Below, one piece after another: positions 6,886 to 14,225 of a DNA stretch of 15,379 nt. The position numbers and the translations under genes are program-made. Location of the stretch: NCBI GenBank assembly GCA_031277045.1, contig JAISLX010000018.1:1-15379 (forward strand), read 5' to 3'. The notes under the pieces were generated by a model that worked only from the letters and a program-made list of their open reading frames with translations, did not search any database and was not told where the DNA came from. The first letter of the stretch is position 1. Every line of letters starts with the position of its first letter. The stretch comes from Treponema sp. (GTDB lineage Bacteria; Spirochaetota; Spirochaetia; Treponematales; Breznakiellaceae).

Positions 6886-8564
6886 TATTTGATTATCGCC
6901 CGGTCGTAGTCCGCGGGGGGCAGATAGCCCAGAAGCCGGATACAGGTGGCGGCGATGGAGCTGATCCCCAGGCCTTCGTTCAGGGACCCTTCGCCGGCAT
7001 CGCCTGGGTATTCGCCTTTGCGGGCGGGGTCGTAGATGACGCAGGGCACGGGGTTCAGGCTGTGGCTGGTCTTGGCCTTGGGGCTGCCGTCCTTTTTCAG
7101 GGACACGGCCCCGGTCTTTTTCTCATGCTCGTACATGTCGTCGCTGTTGCCGTGGTCCGCGGTGATCACCATGATCCCCCCGGCCTTGTCTACCGCCTTG
7201 CGGAGTCTGCCAAGCTGGATGTCCATAGCCTCCATCGAGCAGACCACCGCCTGGTATATCCCGGTGTGGCCCACCATGTCCCCGTTGGGGTAGTTAAGCC
7301 GGATAAAATCGTAGTCTCCCGAACCCAGGGCTTCGATCACCTTGTCGGTGATCTCCGCGCATTTCATCCAGGGCCGCTGTTCAAAGGGCACCGTATCGCT
7401 TTTGATCTCCACGTAGGTTTCCAGTTTGTCGCGGAACTTGCCGGTCCGGTTCCCGTTGAAGAAGTAGGTTACGTGGCCGTACTTCTGGGTTTCGGAAACC
7501 GCCAGGGTCCTGACCCCCGTGGCCGCAAGGTATTCCCCCAGTGTCCGGTCGATGGATGGAGGGCTGACCAGGTAGCGGCGGGGCGCGTGGAGGTCCCCGT
7601 CGTATTCCATCATCCCCGCGTAGCAAACCGTGGGCCGCCGCACCCGGTCGAACTTGGTAAAATTGTCTTCCTCGAAGGCGGCGGTGATCTCCAGCGCCCG
7701 GTCCCCCCGGAAGTTAAAGTACACCACCGAATCCCCGTCTTCGATGGTGCCGATGGGGACGGGTTTGCCGCCGGCGCCGTTTTCGGCCACCACGAATTCT
7801 TTTAGGTCCTGGTCGATGATGCCGGGAATCTCCCGGCGGTAGGTTTCCACGGCCTCCCGCGCGCTGGCGAATTGCCGGGCTTCGCCCAGGACGTGGGTCT
7901 TCCAGCCCCGTTCCACCATGCTCCAGTCCGCGCCGTAGCGGTCCATCGTGATCCACATGCGCCCCCCGCCTGAGGCGATCTTCGCGTCAAAGCCCGCGCC
8001 GCTCTGCTCTTTTAAGAACGCCTCGAAGGGGTCCAGGTAGTCCAGGGCGCTTGTCTCGCCCACGTCCCGGCCGTCGAACAGCACGTGGACGCGGACCTTC
8101 GATACGCCGTCCTTTTTCGCTCTGACGATCATCGCCTTGAGGTGATCCAGGTGGCTGTGAACGTTGCCGTCGGAAAAAAGGCCGATAAAGTGCAAGGTCC
8201 CTGTGGAACCGGCAAGATTTCCGGTTACTTCCTTCCAGGCCCGGCCCTCGAACATGGCGCCGCCGGCGATAGAGGCGGAGACCAGGGCCGCCCCCTGGCT
8301 AAAAACCCGGCCGCAGCCCATAGCGTTGTGCCCCACCTCGCTGTTCCCCATGTCATCGTCCGAGGGAAGGCCCACCGCTTTGCCGTGGGCCTTTAGCCGG
8401 GTGTGGGGACTTACCGCTTTAATCGCCTCCAGGTTGAACATCTTGGAGTCCGCCACCGCGTCCCCCTCTTTGTACTTTCCGTATCCCACGCCGTCCATGA
8501 TTACCAGGACCAGCGGACCTTCACGGCCTTTCCAGGCGGGGTCTTTTTTTAGAGCTTCCAGCAT
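6885..8564 (-). CDS. gpmI: 2,3-bisphosphoglycerate-independent phosphoglycerate mutase
   Basis: The product is 559 aa. The start at 8564 (MLEALKKDPAW) is preferred over the longer frame to 8633 because AAGGAG lies 7 nt upstream. The enzyme interconverts 3- and 2-phosphoglycerate in glycolysis and gluconeogenesis in the cytosol, using two metal ions (usually Mn). Visible hallmarks are VIMDGVGYG (residues 21-29, Asp24 metal ligand), DMGNSEVGHNAMG (71-83, Ser75 the phosphorylated nucleophile) and ITADHGNSDDMYEH near the C-terminus (metal site). It is about 50 residues longer than the usual 510; part of the excess is in the N-terminal lead and the KKTGAVSLKKDGSPKAKTSHS region. It is transcribed alone; the MITE and repeat island begin just upstream of its promoter. 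Confidence 0.95.
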   Translation of the reverse strand: MLEALKKDPAWKGREGPLVLVIMDGVGYGKYKEGDAVADSKMFNLEAIKAVSPHTRLKAHGKAVGLPSDDDMGNSEVGHNAMGCGRVFSQGAALVSASIAGGAMFEGRAWKEVTGNLAGSTGTLHFIGLFSDGNVHSHLDHLKAMIVRAKKDGVSKVRVHVLFDGRDVGETSALDYLDPFEAFLKEQSGAGFDAKIASGGGRMWITMDRYGADWSMVERGWKTHVLGEARQFASAREAVETYRREIPGIIDQDLKEFVVAENGAGGKPVPIGTIEDGDSVVYFNFRGDRALEITAAFEEDNFTKFDRVRRPTVCYAGMMEYDGDLHAPRRYLVSPPSIDRTLGEYLAATGVRTLAVSETQKYGHVTYFFNGNRTGKFRDKLETYVEIKSDTVPFEQRPWMKCAEITDKVIEALGSGDYDFIRLNYPNGDMVGHTGIYQAVVCSMEAMDIQLGRLRKAVDKAGGIMVITADHGNSDDMYEHEKKTGAVSLKKDGSPKAKTSHSLNPVPCVIYDPARKGEYPGDAGEGSLNEGLGISSIAATCIRLLGYLPPADYDRAIIK

Positions 8565-8608
8565 ATTTTTCTCCTTAATTACGGATAACGGCGTTGCCGC
8601 CCGCGGCG

Positions 8609-8634
8609 ATACCCCGCTCTGCGGCGGCTTCATT
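8609..8634. repeat. REP-like palindrome in the gpmI leader
   Basis: ATACCCCGCTCTGCGGCGG followed by CTTCATT resembles the repeat at 85-119. With the adjacent GCCGCCCGCGGCG (8595-8607) it could form a strong GC hairpin in the gpmI 5' untranslated region. Confidence 0.4.
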
Positions 8635-8637
8635 CAG

Positions 8638-8666
8638 ACTATAGTGGAAACCGGGAGGAATCTCCA
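8638..8666 (-). promoter_or_regulatory. possible gpmI promoter
   Basis: On the minus strand TGGAGA (8661-8666, 4 of 6) and TATAGT (8638-8643, 5 of 6) are spaced by 17 bp. The start would fall near 8631, giving a leader of about 65 nt that contains the REP-like hairpin at 8609-8634. The MITE ends only 8 bp upstream of the -35 box. Confidence 0.4.
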
Positions 8667-8673
8667 GATAGAG

Positions 8674-8784
8674 CTAGTGTCCTGTCCAAAACAGAATTCA
8701 TCATAGCCCATTTTGCTAACTCATTATACTGTAATGAATTAGCTCGCTTAAATATGACGCGATCTGTCTTGGACAGGACACTAG
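8674..8784. mobile_element. 111-bp MITE-like palindromic element with TA flanks
   Basis: The ends are inverted repeats matching at 21 of 22 positions: CTAGTGTCCTGTCCAA plus ACAGA on the left (8674-8695), and its complement on the right (8763-8784). TA dinucleotides at 8675-8676 and 8782-8783 suggest a target duplication typical of the IS630/Tc1-mariner group; the family assignment is an inference. The AT-rich core holds a further hairpin at 8715-8743 (GCTAA-C-TCATTA, loop TACTG, TAATGA-A-TTAGC). There is no coding capacity. It sits directly upstream of the gpmI promoter and next to the inverted repeat at 8791. Confidence 0.75.
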
Positions 8785-8790
8785 TACGCA

Positions 8791-8827
8791 ATGAGCCACC
8801 GCGGAGCTCTGCTCTAAACTTGACCCG
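8791..8827 (-). repeat. REP-like 37-nt repeat, left copy
   Basis: Read on the minus strand, it begins CGGGTCAAGTT, has CTCCGC in the centre and ends CTCAT. It matches the copy at 9447-9483 at 28 of 37 positions, in the opposite orientation. The pair brackets the RAYT-like gene. The hairpin in this copy is less perfect (GAGC/GCTC outer stem). Confidence 0.55.
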
Positions 8828-8921
8828 GCATTCGGATTTCAGGACAGACGTTTCCCCCTGGGCGCGTTCGGTTTAGGGTGAAAATGGTGGCTGATACGGA
8901 GTACCAGGAGGATTATGCTGG

Positions 8922-9374
8922 TTATCCGGGGTTTGGGGCCTTGGGAAGGGGGAATTTGGGGGGACCCGCGGAATTTTTTGCCCTTTTCTTACTATGGGGG
9001 CTGACCCCATGGATCGAGGGCGCGCGCGCCGCCGACCGGCCCGATTCCTCCCCGATTGGCGGCTCCCTCTCCAGAATCTCCGACCAGTACCGGTCCCCCC
9101 ACAGGTGTCCGATCCGCCCGTGATCCCGGTTGTACCGCAGGGCAAAGGTCTGCTTCAGCCACTGCATTATCGCCGGTAGTTTCAACCCATTTGCGGGCTT
9201 TATATAAAACGTCAGCCAATCGTCCACAAGACGCAGCCCGCAAACCATAAAGACAAACCGAAGAGAGGTCTCACCAAACACCTGGTCAAACAGGGCCAGG
9301 GCATGGCGCCAGCGGAACAGGGGTTCCCGGTTGTTTATCCGGGTACGGATTTCGTACCACACCCCTTGTCTCAA
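8922..9374 (-). CDS. RAYT-like (REP-associated tyrosine transposase, Y1/IS200 group) protein lacking the HUH histidines
   Basis: The product is 150 aa from a TTG at 9374; GGAG lies 13 nt upstream, and no ATG or GTG is available before the in-frame stop, so the start is doubtful. Residues 1-20 (GVWYEIRTRINNREPLF) and 66-100 (IMQWLKQTFALRYNR..GRIGHLWGDRYWS) follow the RAYT pattern, with Tyr81 as candidate nucleophile. Where a RAYT should read NHVH before the hydrophobic strand, this one reads DDWLTFYIKP (51-60): both metal-binding histidines are absent. The tail after residue 105 is basic and low in complexity. Either it is a decayed transposase or a relative that no longer cuts DNA. Flanking inverted 37-nt repeats support the RAYT assignment. 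Confidence 0.6.
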   Translation of the reverse strand: MRQGVWYEIRTRINNREPLFRWRHALALFDQVFGETSLRFVFMVCGLRLVDDWLTFYIKPANGLKLPAIMQWLKQTFALRYNRDHGRIGHLWGDRYWSEILEREPPIGEESGRSAARAPSIHGVSPHSKKRAKNSAGPPKFPLPKAPNPG

Positions 9375-9446
9375 TTCACGTAATGATCTCCTACCCTATA
9401 TATGCAATTGACCCGCGGGTTACATTAGTGAACGTGAAAAAATTTA

Positions 9447-9483
9447 CGGGTCAAGTTCAACGCTCTGCTCCGCAGAGACTCAT
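9447..9483 (+). repeat. REP-like 37-nt repeat, right copy
   Basis: It begins CGGGTCAAGTT, then has a perfect hairpin CTCTGC-TCC-GCAGAG (9463-9477), and ends ACTCAT. It is inverted relative to the copy at 8791-8827. A third partial match, CGGGTCAATTG, lies on the minus strand at 9405-9415 beside a perfect ACCCGCGGGT palindrome (9411-9420). The rest of 9375-9578 holds no gene I can support. Confidence 0.6.
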
Positions 9484-9578
9484 CGGGGCTACATCGTGCT
9501 GTCTTTTTTCCGTCCACATACTCCCGCATACTTTTTTTCGGGTGTATAATGAAACTTGGCGGTATACCCCGGCGGGCC

Positions 9579-11027
9579 CTACAAAGACCGCCAGTATTCC
9601 GGGCTGAACAGGATTATGACCGTCCACAATTCAAGCCTTCCCGCGATCATCACGAAGGAAAAAAGCCATTTTATATAATCCGGAAAGGCCCCGTAATTGG
9701 CGGAAGGGCCTATGGCGCCGAAGCCTATGCCCACATTTCCGGTTACGGCCAGGGCCGCGCAAAAGGAAGAAAAAATATCGGTCCCCGACGCGGCGGTGAT
9801 CAGGGTAACGATGGTAACCACCATCATGTAGAGAAAAATAAAACCCGCCACCCCGTAGACGACGTCCTTCCGGCCCACCTTCCGGTTAAGCCGGACGCTG
9901 AAAATGCCCCGGGGAGAGATGATCCGCCGCAGTTCATTTCCCGCCTGCTTAAAAAGCACCAACAGCCGCACCACCTTGATCCCGCCGGCGGTGGAAGAAG
10001 AACACCCCCCGATAAACATGAGGCCAAAAAGTATTGTCCGCGCTAGGGCCGGCCAGGTTTCATAGTCGGTAATGGCGCTCCCGGTGGTGGAAAGGATAGA
10101 CGCGGCCTGATACGCGGCGTACCGGAGGGCGGAACCCACCGAACCGTAGACCGGTACCAGGGTGAGGGCGATAATCCCCGCGGCGCTTATGAAAATAATG
10201 ATATAGGCCCGGAATTCGGAATTGCAGCCTACTTCCCGGATCTTTCCCCGGATAAGGCGGTAATAGAGGTTAAAATTGATCCCCGCCAGGAGCATAAAAA
10301 CCGTGGTGATCCCGTCGATAAAACCGGAATTATAGAAACGCATGCCGGCGTTTTTGGTACTGACCCCCCCGGAGGCGATAACCACAAAGGCATGGCAGAG
10401 GGCGTCGAACCAGTTCATCCCCCCCAGAAGGTACAAGCCGATCAGCGCCGCGGTAAGGCCGCCGTATACCAGCCAGAGGATCTTGGCGGTGGCGGTAATT
10501 TTCGGGGTGATCTTCTCCTTTTCCGGCCCCGGGGTCTCGGCCTTGATGAGCTGGAAGCCCCCGACCCCAAAGAGGGGCATCAGGGCAACGGTAAGCAGGA
10601 TTATCCCCATGCCGCCAAACCAGTGGGTCATGGCCCGCCAGAAGAGCAGGGACCGGGGCAGGGCTTCAATGTCGGAGATGGTGGTTCCCCCGGTGGTGGC
10701 AAAGCCGCAGGTGCTTTCAAAAAACGCATTGGTAAAGCTGAGGCCCGTTCCCGCCAGATAATAGGGAATGGCCCCCATCAGGCTTATCAGGAACCAGGTA
10801 AGGGTGACCAGAAAAAACCCGTTCCGGGCGCTGAACCGGAGGGGCGTTTTCTTCCGGGAAAACAGGGCAGGGATGGCGGCGGCCAGGGCCAGGATCATGG
10901 GAAGCACAAAGGCCCGGATCATGGCGCTTTCTTTGAAGGCCAGGGCCATCATAAGCGAAGGCAGCATGATCAGCGCCAGGATACCCAGGAGGAAAAACAG
11001 GATCCGGAAAAACATAAAAATTTTCAT
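9579..11027 (-). CDS. trkH: TrkH-type potassium uptake pore protein, diverged paralogue
   Basis: The product is 482 aa, the normal TrkH length, starting with ATG 24 nt after the stop of the upstream trkH (weak GGATGG site). It is an integral inner-membrane protein with four membrane-pore-membrane units. The pore loops can be placed by gapless alignment with its neighbour: ATTGGT (110-115), SGGVST (219-224), STTGS (313-317) and VTGNVGIG (428-435). The TrkH signature IGGCSSSTAGGIKVVR covers 339-354. Compared with the upstream copy, filters 2 and 3 depart from the usual TGGFST and TTTGF. It may therefore differ in ion selectivity or affinity, or work as a partner subunit. It is the last gene of the trkA-trkH-trkH operon. 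Confidence 0.9.
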   Translation of the reverse strand: MKIFMFFRILFFLLGILALIMLPSLMMALAFKESAMIRAFVLPMILALAAAIPALFSRKKTPLRFSARNGFFLVTLTWFLISLMGAIPYYLAGTGLSFTNAFFESTCGFATTGGTTISDIEALPRSLLFWRAMTHWFGGMGIILLTVALMPLFGVGGFQLIKAETPGPEKEKITPKITATAKILWLVYGGLTAALIGLYLLGGMNWFDALCHAFVVIASGGVSTKNAGMRFYNSGFIDGITTVFMLLAGINFNLYYRLIRGKIREVGCNSEFRAYIIIFISAAGIIALTLVPVYGSVGSALRYAAYQAASILSTTGSAITDYETWPALARTILFGLMFIGGCSSSTAGGIKVVRLLVLFKQAGNELRRIISPRGIFSVRLNRKVGRKDVVYGVAGFIFLYMMVVTIVTLITAASGTDIFSSFCAALAVTGNVGIGFGAIGPSANYGAFPDYIKWLFSFVMIAGRLELWTVIILFSPEYWRSL

Positions 11028-11051
11028 GACCGAACCATCCGTTTCATCGGC

Positions 11052-12506
11052 TCACCAGCCCCATTGCCGCCAATAATCCCGGGAGAAAAAAACAAAGGCG
11101 GTCCACAATTCCAGCCGCCCGGCGATCATCACCAGGGAGAGGACCCATTTTACATAGTCCGGGAAGCCCTGGAATACCGCCCCGGGACCAACGGCGCCCA
11201 GGCCCAGGCCGATATTCCCCAGGGTAATGAGGGCGGTATTGAGCGAAGAGAACATATCCCCCCCGGCGGTACTGACGATCAGGGTGGTGATCAGAACCAA
11301 AAAAAGGTAGAGAAACACAAAGGCCGCCACCCCGTAAACCACGTCCTTTCGTCCCACCTTTTTGTTCAACCGTATGGTGAACACCCCCTTGGGGTAGAGG
11401 AACCGCTTCATCTCATTCCCCGCCTGTTTGCCGAGGACCACCATCCGCACCACCTTGATCCCCCCGGCGGTGGATCCCGAACACCCCCCGATAAACATGA
11501 GGAAAAAGAGAACCCCCTGGGCGGCGGGGGGCCAAAGGTTATGATCCGCCGCGGCAAAACCGGTGGTGGTTAAGATGGACGCCGTGTGAAAAAAGGCCTT
11601 CCCCAGGGCTTCCCCAGGGAAAGCCCCGCCGGGAATAAGCGCCAGGGCGATGATCCCCGCGGAAACCAGGATTATCCCCCCGTAGGCCTTGGCCTCGCTG
11701 TTAGTAAGGATATCCCGGAACTTGCCCCGGAACAAGCGGTATAAAAGGGCGAAGTTGAACCCCGCCAGGAGCATAAAAACCGTACAAACCCCCTCGATCC
11801 AGGGGGAATGATAGGCGGCGATGCCGTCGTTCCGGGTGCTGAACCCCCCGGTGGCCACGGTGGAAAAGGCGTGGGCTGCCGCGTCAAACCAATCCATGCC
11901 GCCGATACGGAGGAGCAGGGCGTCCAGCGCCGTCAGGATCAGGTAAAGAAACCAGAGGAGCTTGGCGGTTTCCGTGATTTTTGGGGTGATCTTCTCCTTT
12001 TCCGGCCCCGGGGTCTCGGCCTTGATAAGCTGGAAACCCCCTATGCCCAGGAGGGGGAGCAGGGCCACGGTTAAAACCACGATCCCCATGCCCCCCAGCC
12101 AGTGGGTCATGGCCCGCCAGAAAAGCAGGGACCGGGGCAGACTCTCCACATCGGCGATCACCGTGGCCCCGGTGGTGGTAAACCCCGAAACGCTTTCAAA
12201 AACCGCGTCGGCCCACCGGGGAATACGGCCGGAAAGGTAATAGGGGACCGCCCCTAAAAGGCCTATCAGAATCCAGGCAAAAAAAACCAGCAAAAACCCG
12301 TCGGAAGCGCTGAAACGTATCGGCCGGTTCCGGGTGAGGATCGCCACCGGCAGGACCAGGATCAGCACCGCCGCCATGGGCGCCATAAACGGCCGGATCA
12401 GGTCCCCCTCACCATAAACCACGGCCATGACCAGGGGAATAGCCATGGTCAGGACGAAAACCCCCAGGACCAGCAGCAGAACCCGGAAAACGACCGCCCG
12501 TCTCAT
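11052..12506 (-). CDS. trkH: TrkH-type potassium uptake pore protein
   Basis: The product is 484 aa, a polytopic inner-membrane protein that conducts K+ into the cell with TrkA as its cytosolic gating ring. The four pore loops are canonical: TTTGAT (110-115), TGGFST (219-224), TTTGF (313-317) and TLGNIGLG (428-435). The conserved IGGCSGSTAGGIKVVR spans 339-354. The ATG overlaps the trkA stop in ATGA (12503-12506), a strong sign of coupled translation and of a shared complex. The second trkH follows 24 nt downstream and aligns without gaps across most of the length, so the pair arose by duplication. Confidence 0.93.
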   Translation of the reverse strand: MRRAVVFRVLLLVLGVFVLTMAIPLVMAVVYGEGDLIRPFMAPMAAVLILVLPVAILTRNRPIRFSASDGFLLVFFAWILIGLLGAVPYYLSGRIPRWADAVFESVSGFTTTGATVIADVESLPRSLLFWRAMTHWLGGMGIVVLTVALLPLLGIGGFQLIKAETPGPEKEKITPKITETAKLLWFLYLILTALDALLLRIGGMDWFDAAAHAFSTVATGGFSTRNDGIAAYHSPWIEGVCTVFMLLAGFNFALLYRLFRGKFRDILTNSEAKAYGGIILVSAGIIALALIPGGAFPGEALGKAFFHTASILTTTGFAAADHNLWPPAAQGVLFFLMFIGGCSGSTAGGIKVVRMVVLGKQAGNEMKRFLYPKGVFTIRLNKKVGRKDVVYGVAAFVFLYLFLVLITTLIVSTAGGDMFSSLNTALITLGNIGLGLGAVGPGAVFQGFPDYVKWVLSLVMIAGRLELWTAFVFFSRDYWRQWGW

Positions 12507-13912
12507 GGGGAAACGCCGAAGATCCGTTCGATTTCCATTTCACCGCTGTTTTTCGCGATCAGGACGATCCGGTCCCCCCGCCTAAAAACATAATCCCCCC
12601 GGGGAATAAAGGCCCCGCCCTCGCGGTTAACCAACATAACCAGGCCCCCGGCGGGAAGGCTGAAATCCGTGATGGGGGTGTCCGCCACCGCCGCGTTGGG
12701 GCCTATCTCAATTTCGATAATATCGATACTGCCGTCTCCGATACGGTGGACCCCCTTGACGCCGCCGCCCATGAGGTGGGACAGAATGGAATCAACCACC
12801 ACCGACTTCATGGGGATCACCACATCCACCCCAAGCTGCCGGGCTATGGCCGCGTACCCCGAACCGGTGACCATGGCAATCGCCCGGCTAACCCCCCGGG
12901 ATTTAAGGTAAATCGCGGCAATCATGTTCAGTTCCTGATCATTGGTGGCGGTGATGATCAAATCCAGGTCATCAATCCGCTCCTCGGCGACAAAACTTTC
13001 ATCGGAAATATCCTCATTGAGGATCAAGGCCTGGGGAAAACGGGCGGCCAGCTCCTTACAGAGGCTATAATCCTCCTCAATAATGATAACCCGGCGCCGA
13101 TTTTGGGGGATCAGGGATTTTAACAGGGAAAAAAAGGCCGGTTTCTGCTTCTCCGGTTCCTGTTCCAGCAGTCCCTCGGCAATGAGCATCCCTACCCGGC
13201 TGCCGCCCACGATGCCTATCTTCCGCAGGGGCTTTTCGGAACCGCCGGCAAGGTTAAAAATGGCATCTATCTCCTGTTCTTTGGCGAGGACATGGACCCG
13301 GTCTCCCGAGGCAAGAACCGTGGCCCCCGTGGGAAGGATACTCTCCCCGTTCCGCTCTACCAGGGTAACGAGGCTTTCCCCCTTGACCAGGCTGCGGAAA
13401 TCGCTAAGCCGGAAGCCGTCAAGGGCGCTTCCCTGGGCAATATCAATGGATCCCAGCTCGTAGGGGGTATCGGCAAAGGCCAGCACGTCCCCCATGGCGC
13501 CATGTTCAATAGCGCTTAACACCGACCGGGAAGCCTCCACGTCAGGATGGACAAAAAAATCGATCCCCAGGATACGTTCCCCGGACCGGTTCAGCCTGAC
13601 ATAATCATCGTTCCGCACCCGGGCAATTTTGAGCAAATCAGGGTACCGGGAGGCCGCCAAACCGCAGATGATCATGTTCACCTCATCGGAATCGGTCACA
13701 CAAACCAGGGCGTCGGACCGGGCAATACCCGCTTCTTCCAGGACATTGATGCTGTTCCCCTCATCCTGGAGCACCAGACAGTCCAGCCGGTTAGAAGCAT
13801 GCCGGGCCCGTTCCTCATTGGATTCAATCAGGGATACATCGTGTTTTTCCTGAATAAGATACCGGGCAACCTGGGTACCCACCATACCCGCCCCAACGAT
13901 AACGATACGCAT
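12503..13912 (-). CDS. trkA: Trk potassium uptake regulatory subunit TrkA
   Basis: The product is 469 aa, close to the 458 of E. coli TrkA, with the usual two lobes. Residues 1-120 are a Rossmann RCK domain (GAGMVG at 7-12, acidic Glu30 ending strand 2, binding NAD(H)). Residues 140-215 are TrkA_C. Residues 230-370 are a second Rossmann (GGSRVG at 236-241, IIIEED near 277-281), and 390-465 a second TrkA_C. An extra segment, about 249-274, enlarges the second Rossmann between its first helix and strand. It is a cytosolic peripheral protein that gates TrkH in response to nucleotide. It is first in the operon and has a near-consensus promoter 12 bp before the ATG. Confidence 0.95.
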   Translation of the reverse strand: MRIVIVGAGMVGTQVARYLIQEKHDVSLIESNEERARHASNRLDCLVLQDEGNSINVLEEAGIARSDALVCVTDSDEVNMIICGLAASRYPDLLKIARVRNDDYVRLNRSGERILGIDFFVHPDVEASRSVLSAIEHGAMGDVLAFADTPYELGSIDIAQGSALDGFRLSDFRSLVKGESLVTLVERNGESILPTGATVLASGDRVHVLAKEQEIDAIFNLAGGSEKPLRKIGIVGGSRVGMLIAEGLLEQEPEKQKPAFFSLLKSLIPQNRRRVIIIEEDYSLCKELAARFPQALILNEDISDESFVAEERIDDLDLIITATNDQELNMIAAIYLKSRGVSRAIAMVTGSGYAAIARQLGVDVVIPMKSVVVDSILSHLMGGGVKGVHRIGDGSIDIIEIEIGPNAAVADTPITDFSLPAGGLVMLVNREGGAFIPRGDYVFRRGDRIVLIAKNSGEMEIERIFGVSP

Positions 13913-13924
13913 GATCCTTGTCCC

Positions 13925-13952
13925 ATTATATGAAGCTTTTTCAAAATGTCAA
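13925..13952 (-). promoter_or_regulatory. strong promoter of the trk operon
   Basis: On the minus strand a perfect TTGACA (13947-13952) and a perfect TATAAT (13925-13930) are separated by 16 bp. Only 12 nt separate the -10 box from the trkA ATG (13910-13912), so the transcript would have a leader of about six bases. The AAGG stretch just before the start codon lies mostly inside the initially transcribed bases. Confidence 0.75.
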
Positions 13953-14020
13953 ATCAACAACCCCGCGCAAGCGGACTCTGGCATCCGGACACGATTAAAC
14001 CAGTGAATTTGGGCGCATCC

Positions 14021-14061
14021 GGCGGAACACTTTTGGTGTTGAGCACCTTTGGTGTTCCGCC
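14021..14061. repeat. nested inverted repeat upstream of the Rpn-like gene
   Basis: The outer arms GGCGGAACAC (14021-14030) and GTGTTCCGCC (14052-14061) pair over 10 bp. Inside them a smaller GGTG-TTGAG-CACC hairpin (14035-14047) forms a second level. This could be a cruciform element or RNA hairpin. No adjacent T-run makes it a clear terminator. Confidence 0.55.
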
Positions 14062-14080
14062 GGACTGGGCTATCCGCTCC

Positions 14081-14117
14081 AATAAGTTTTGTCGGGCTTT
14101 GCCCGTCAAAACTTATT
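14081..14117. repeat. long hairpin upstream of the Rpn-like gene
   Basis: AATAAGTTTTG-T-CGGGC pairs with GCCCG-T-CAAAACTTATT around a TTT loop, 16 base pairs with one T:T mismatch. It resembles dispersed intergenic palindromes and could also terminate transcription. Together with the hairpin at 14021 it fills most of the 313-bp gap between trkA and the next gene. Confidence 0.6.
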
Positions 14118-14225
14118 CCGCTTCTATCCCTTGCGCTTCGCTGGGCGTTACGATCTCCCGCGATCAAACAAAGCCTTGAATTCTATCCTCAATTCCCTTA
14201 CATTATAAAAACAAGGGCCACTTTC

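Noticed and set aside
7062..7805. 247-codon plus-strand frame
   Set aside because: It lies entirely opposite the strongly conserved gpmI coding sequence and has no ribosome site or recognisable domain.
9545..9550. TATAAT on the plus strand
   Set aside because: There is no acceptable -35 box at 16-18 bp, and no plus-strand gene follows; the next coding region is on the minus strand.
10392..11573. 393-codon open frame on the plus strand
   Set aside because: It is antisense to both trkH genes. Its internal similarity only mirrors the trkH duplication, and the product is low-complexity and hydrophilic without a domain.
14049..14225. upstream extension of the Rpn-like frame
   Set aside because: It reads through the intergenic hairpins. 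The conserved Rpn N-terminus starts at the ATG at 14226, which has its own ribosome site.
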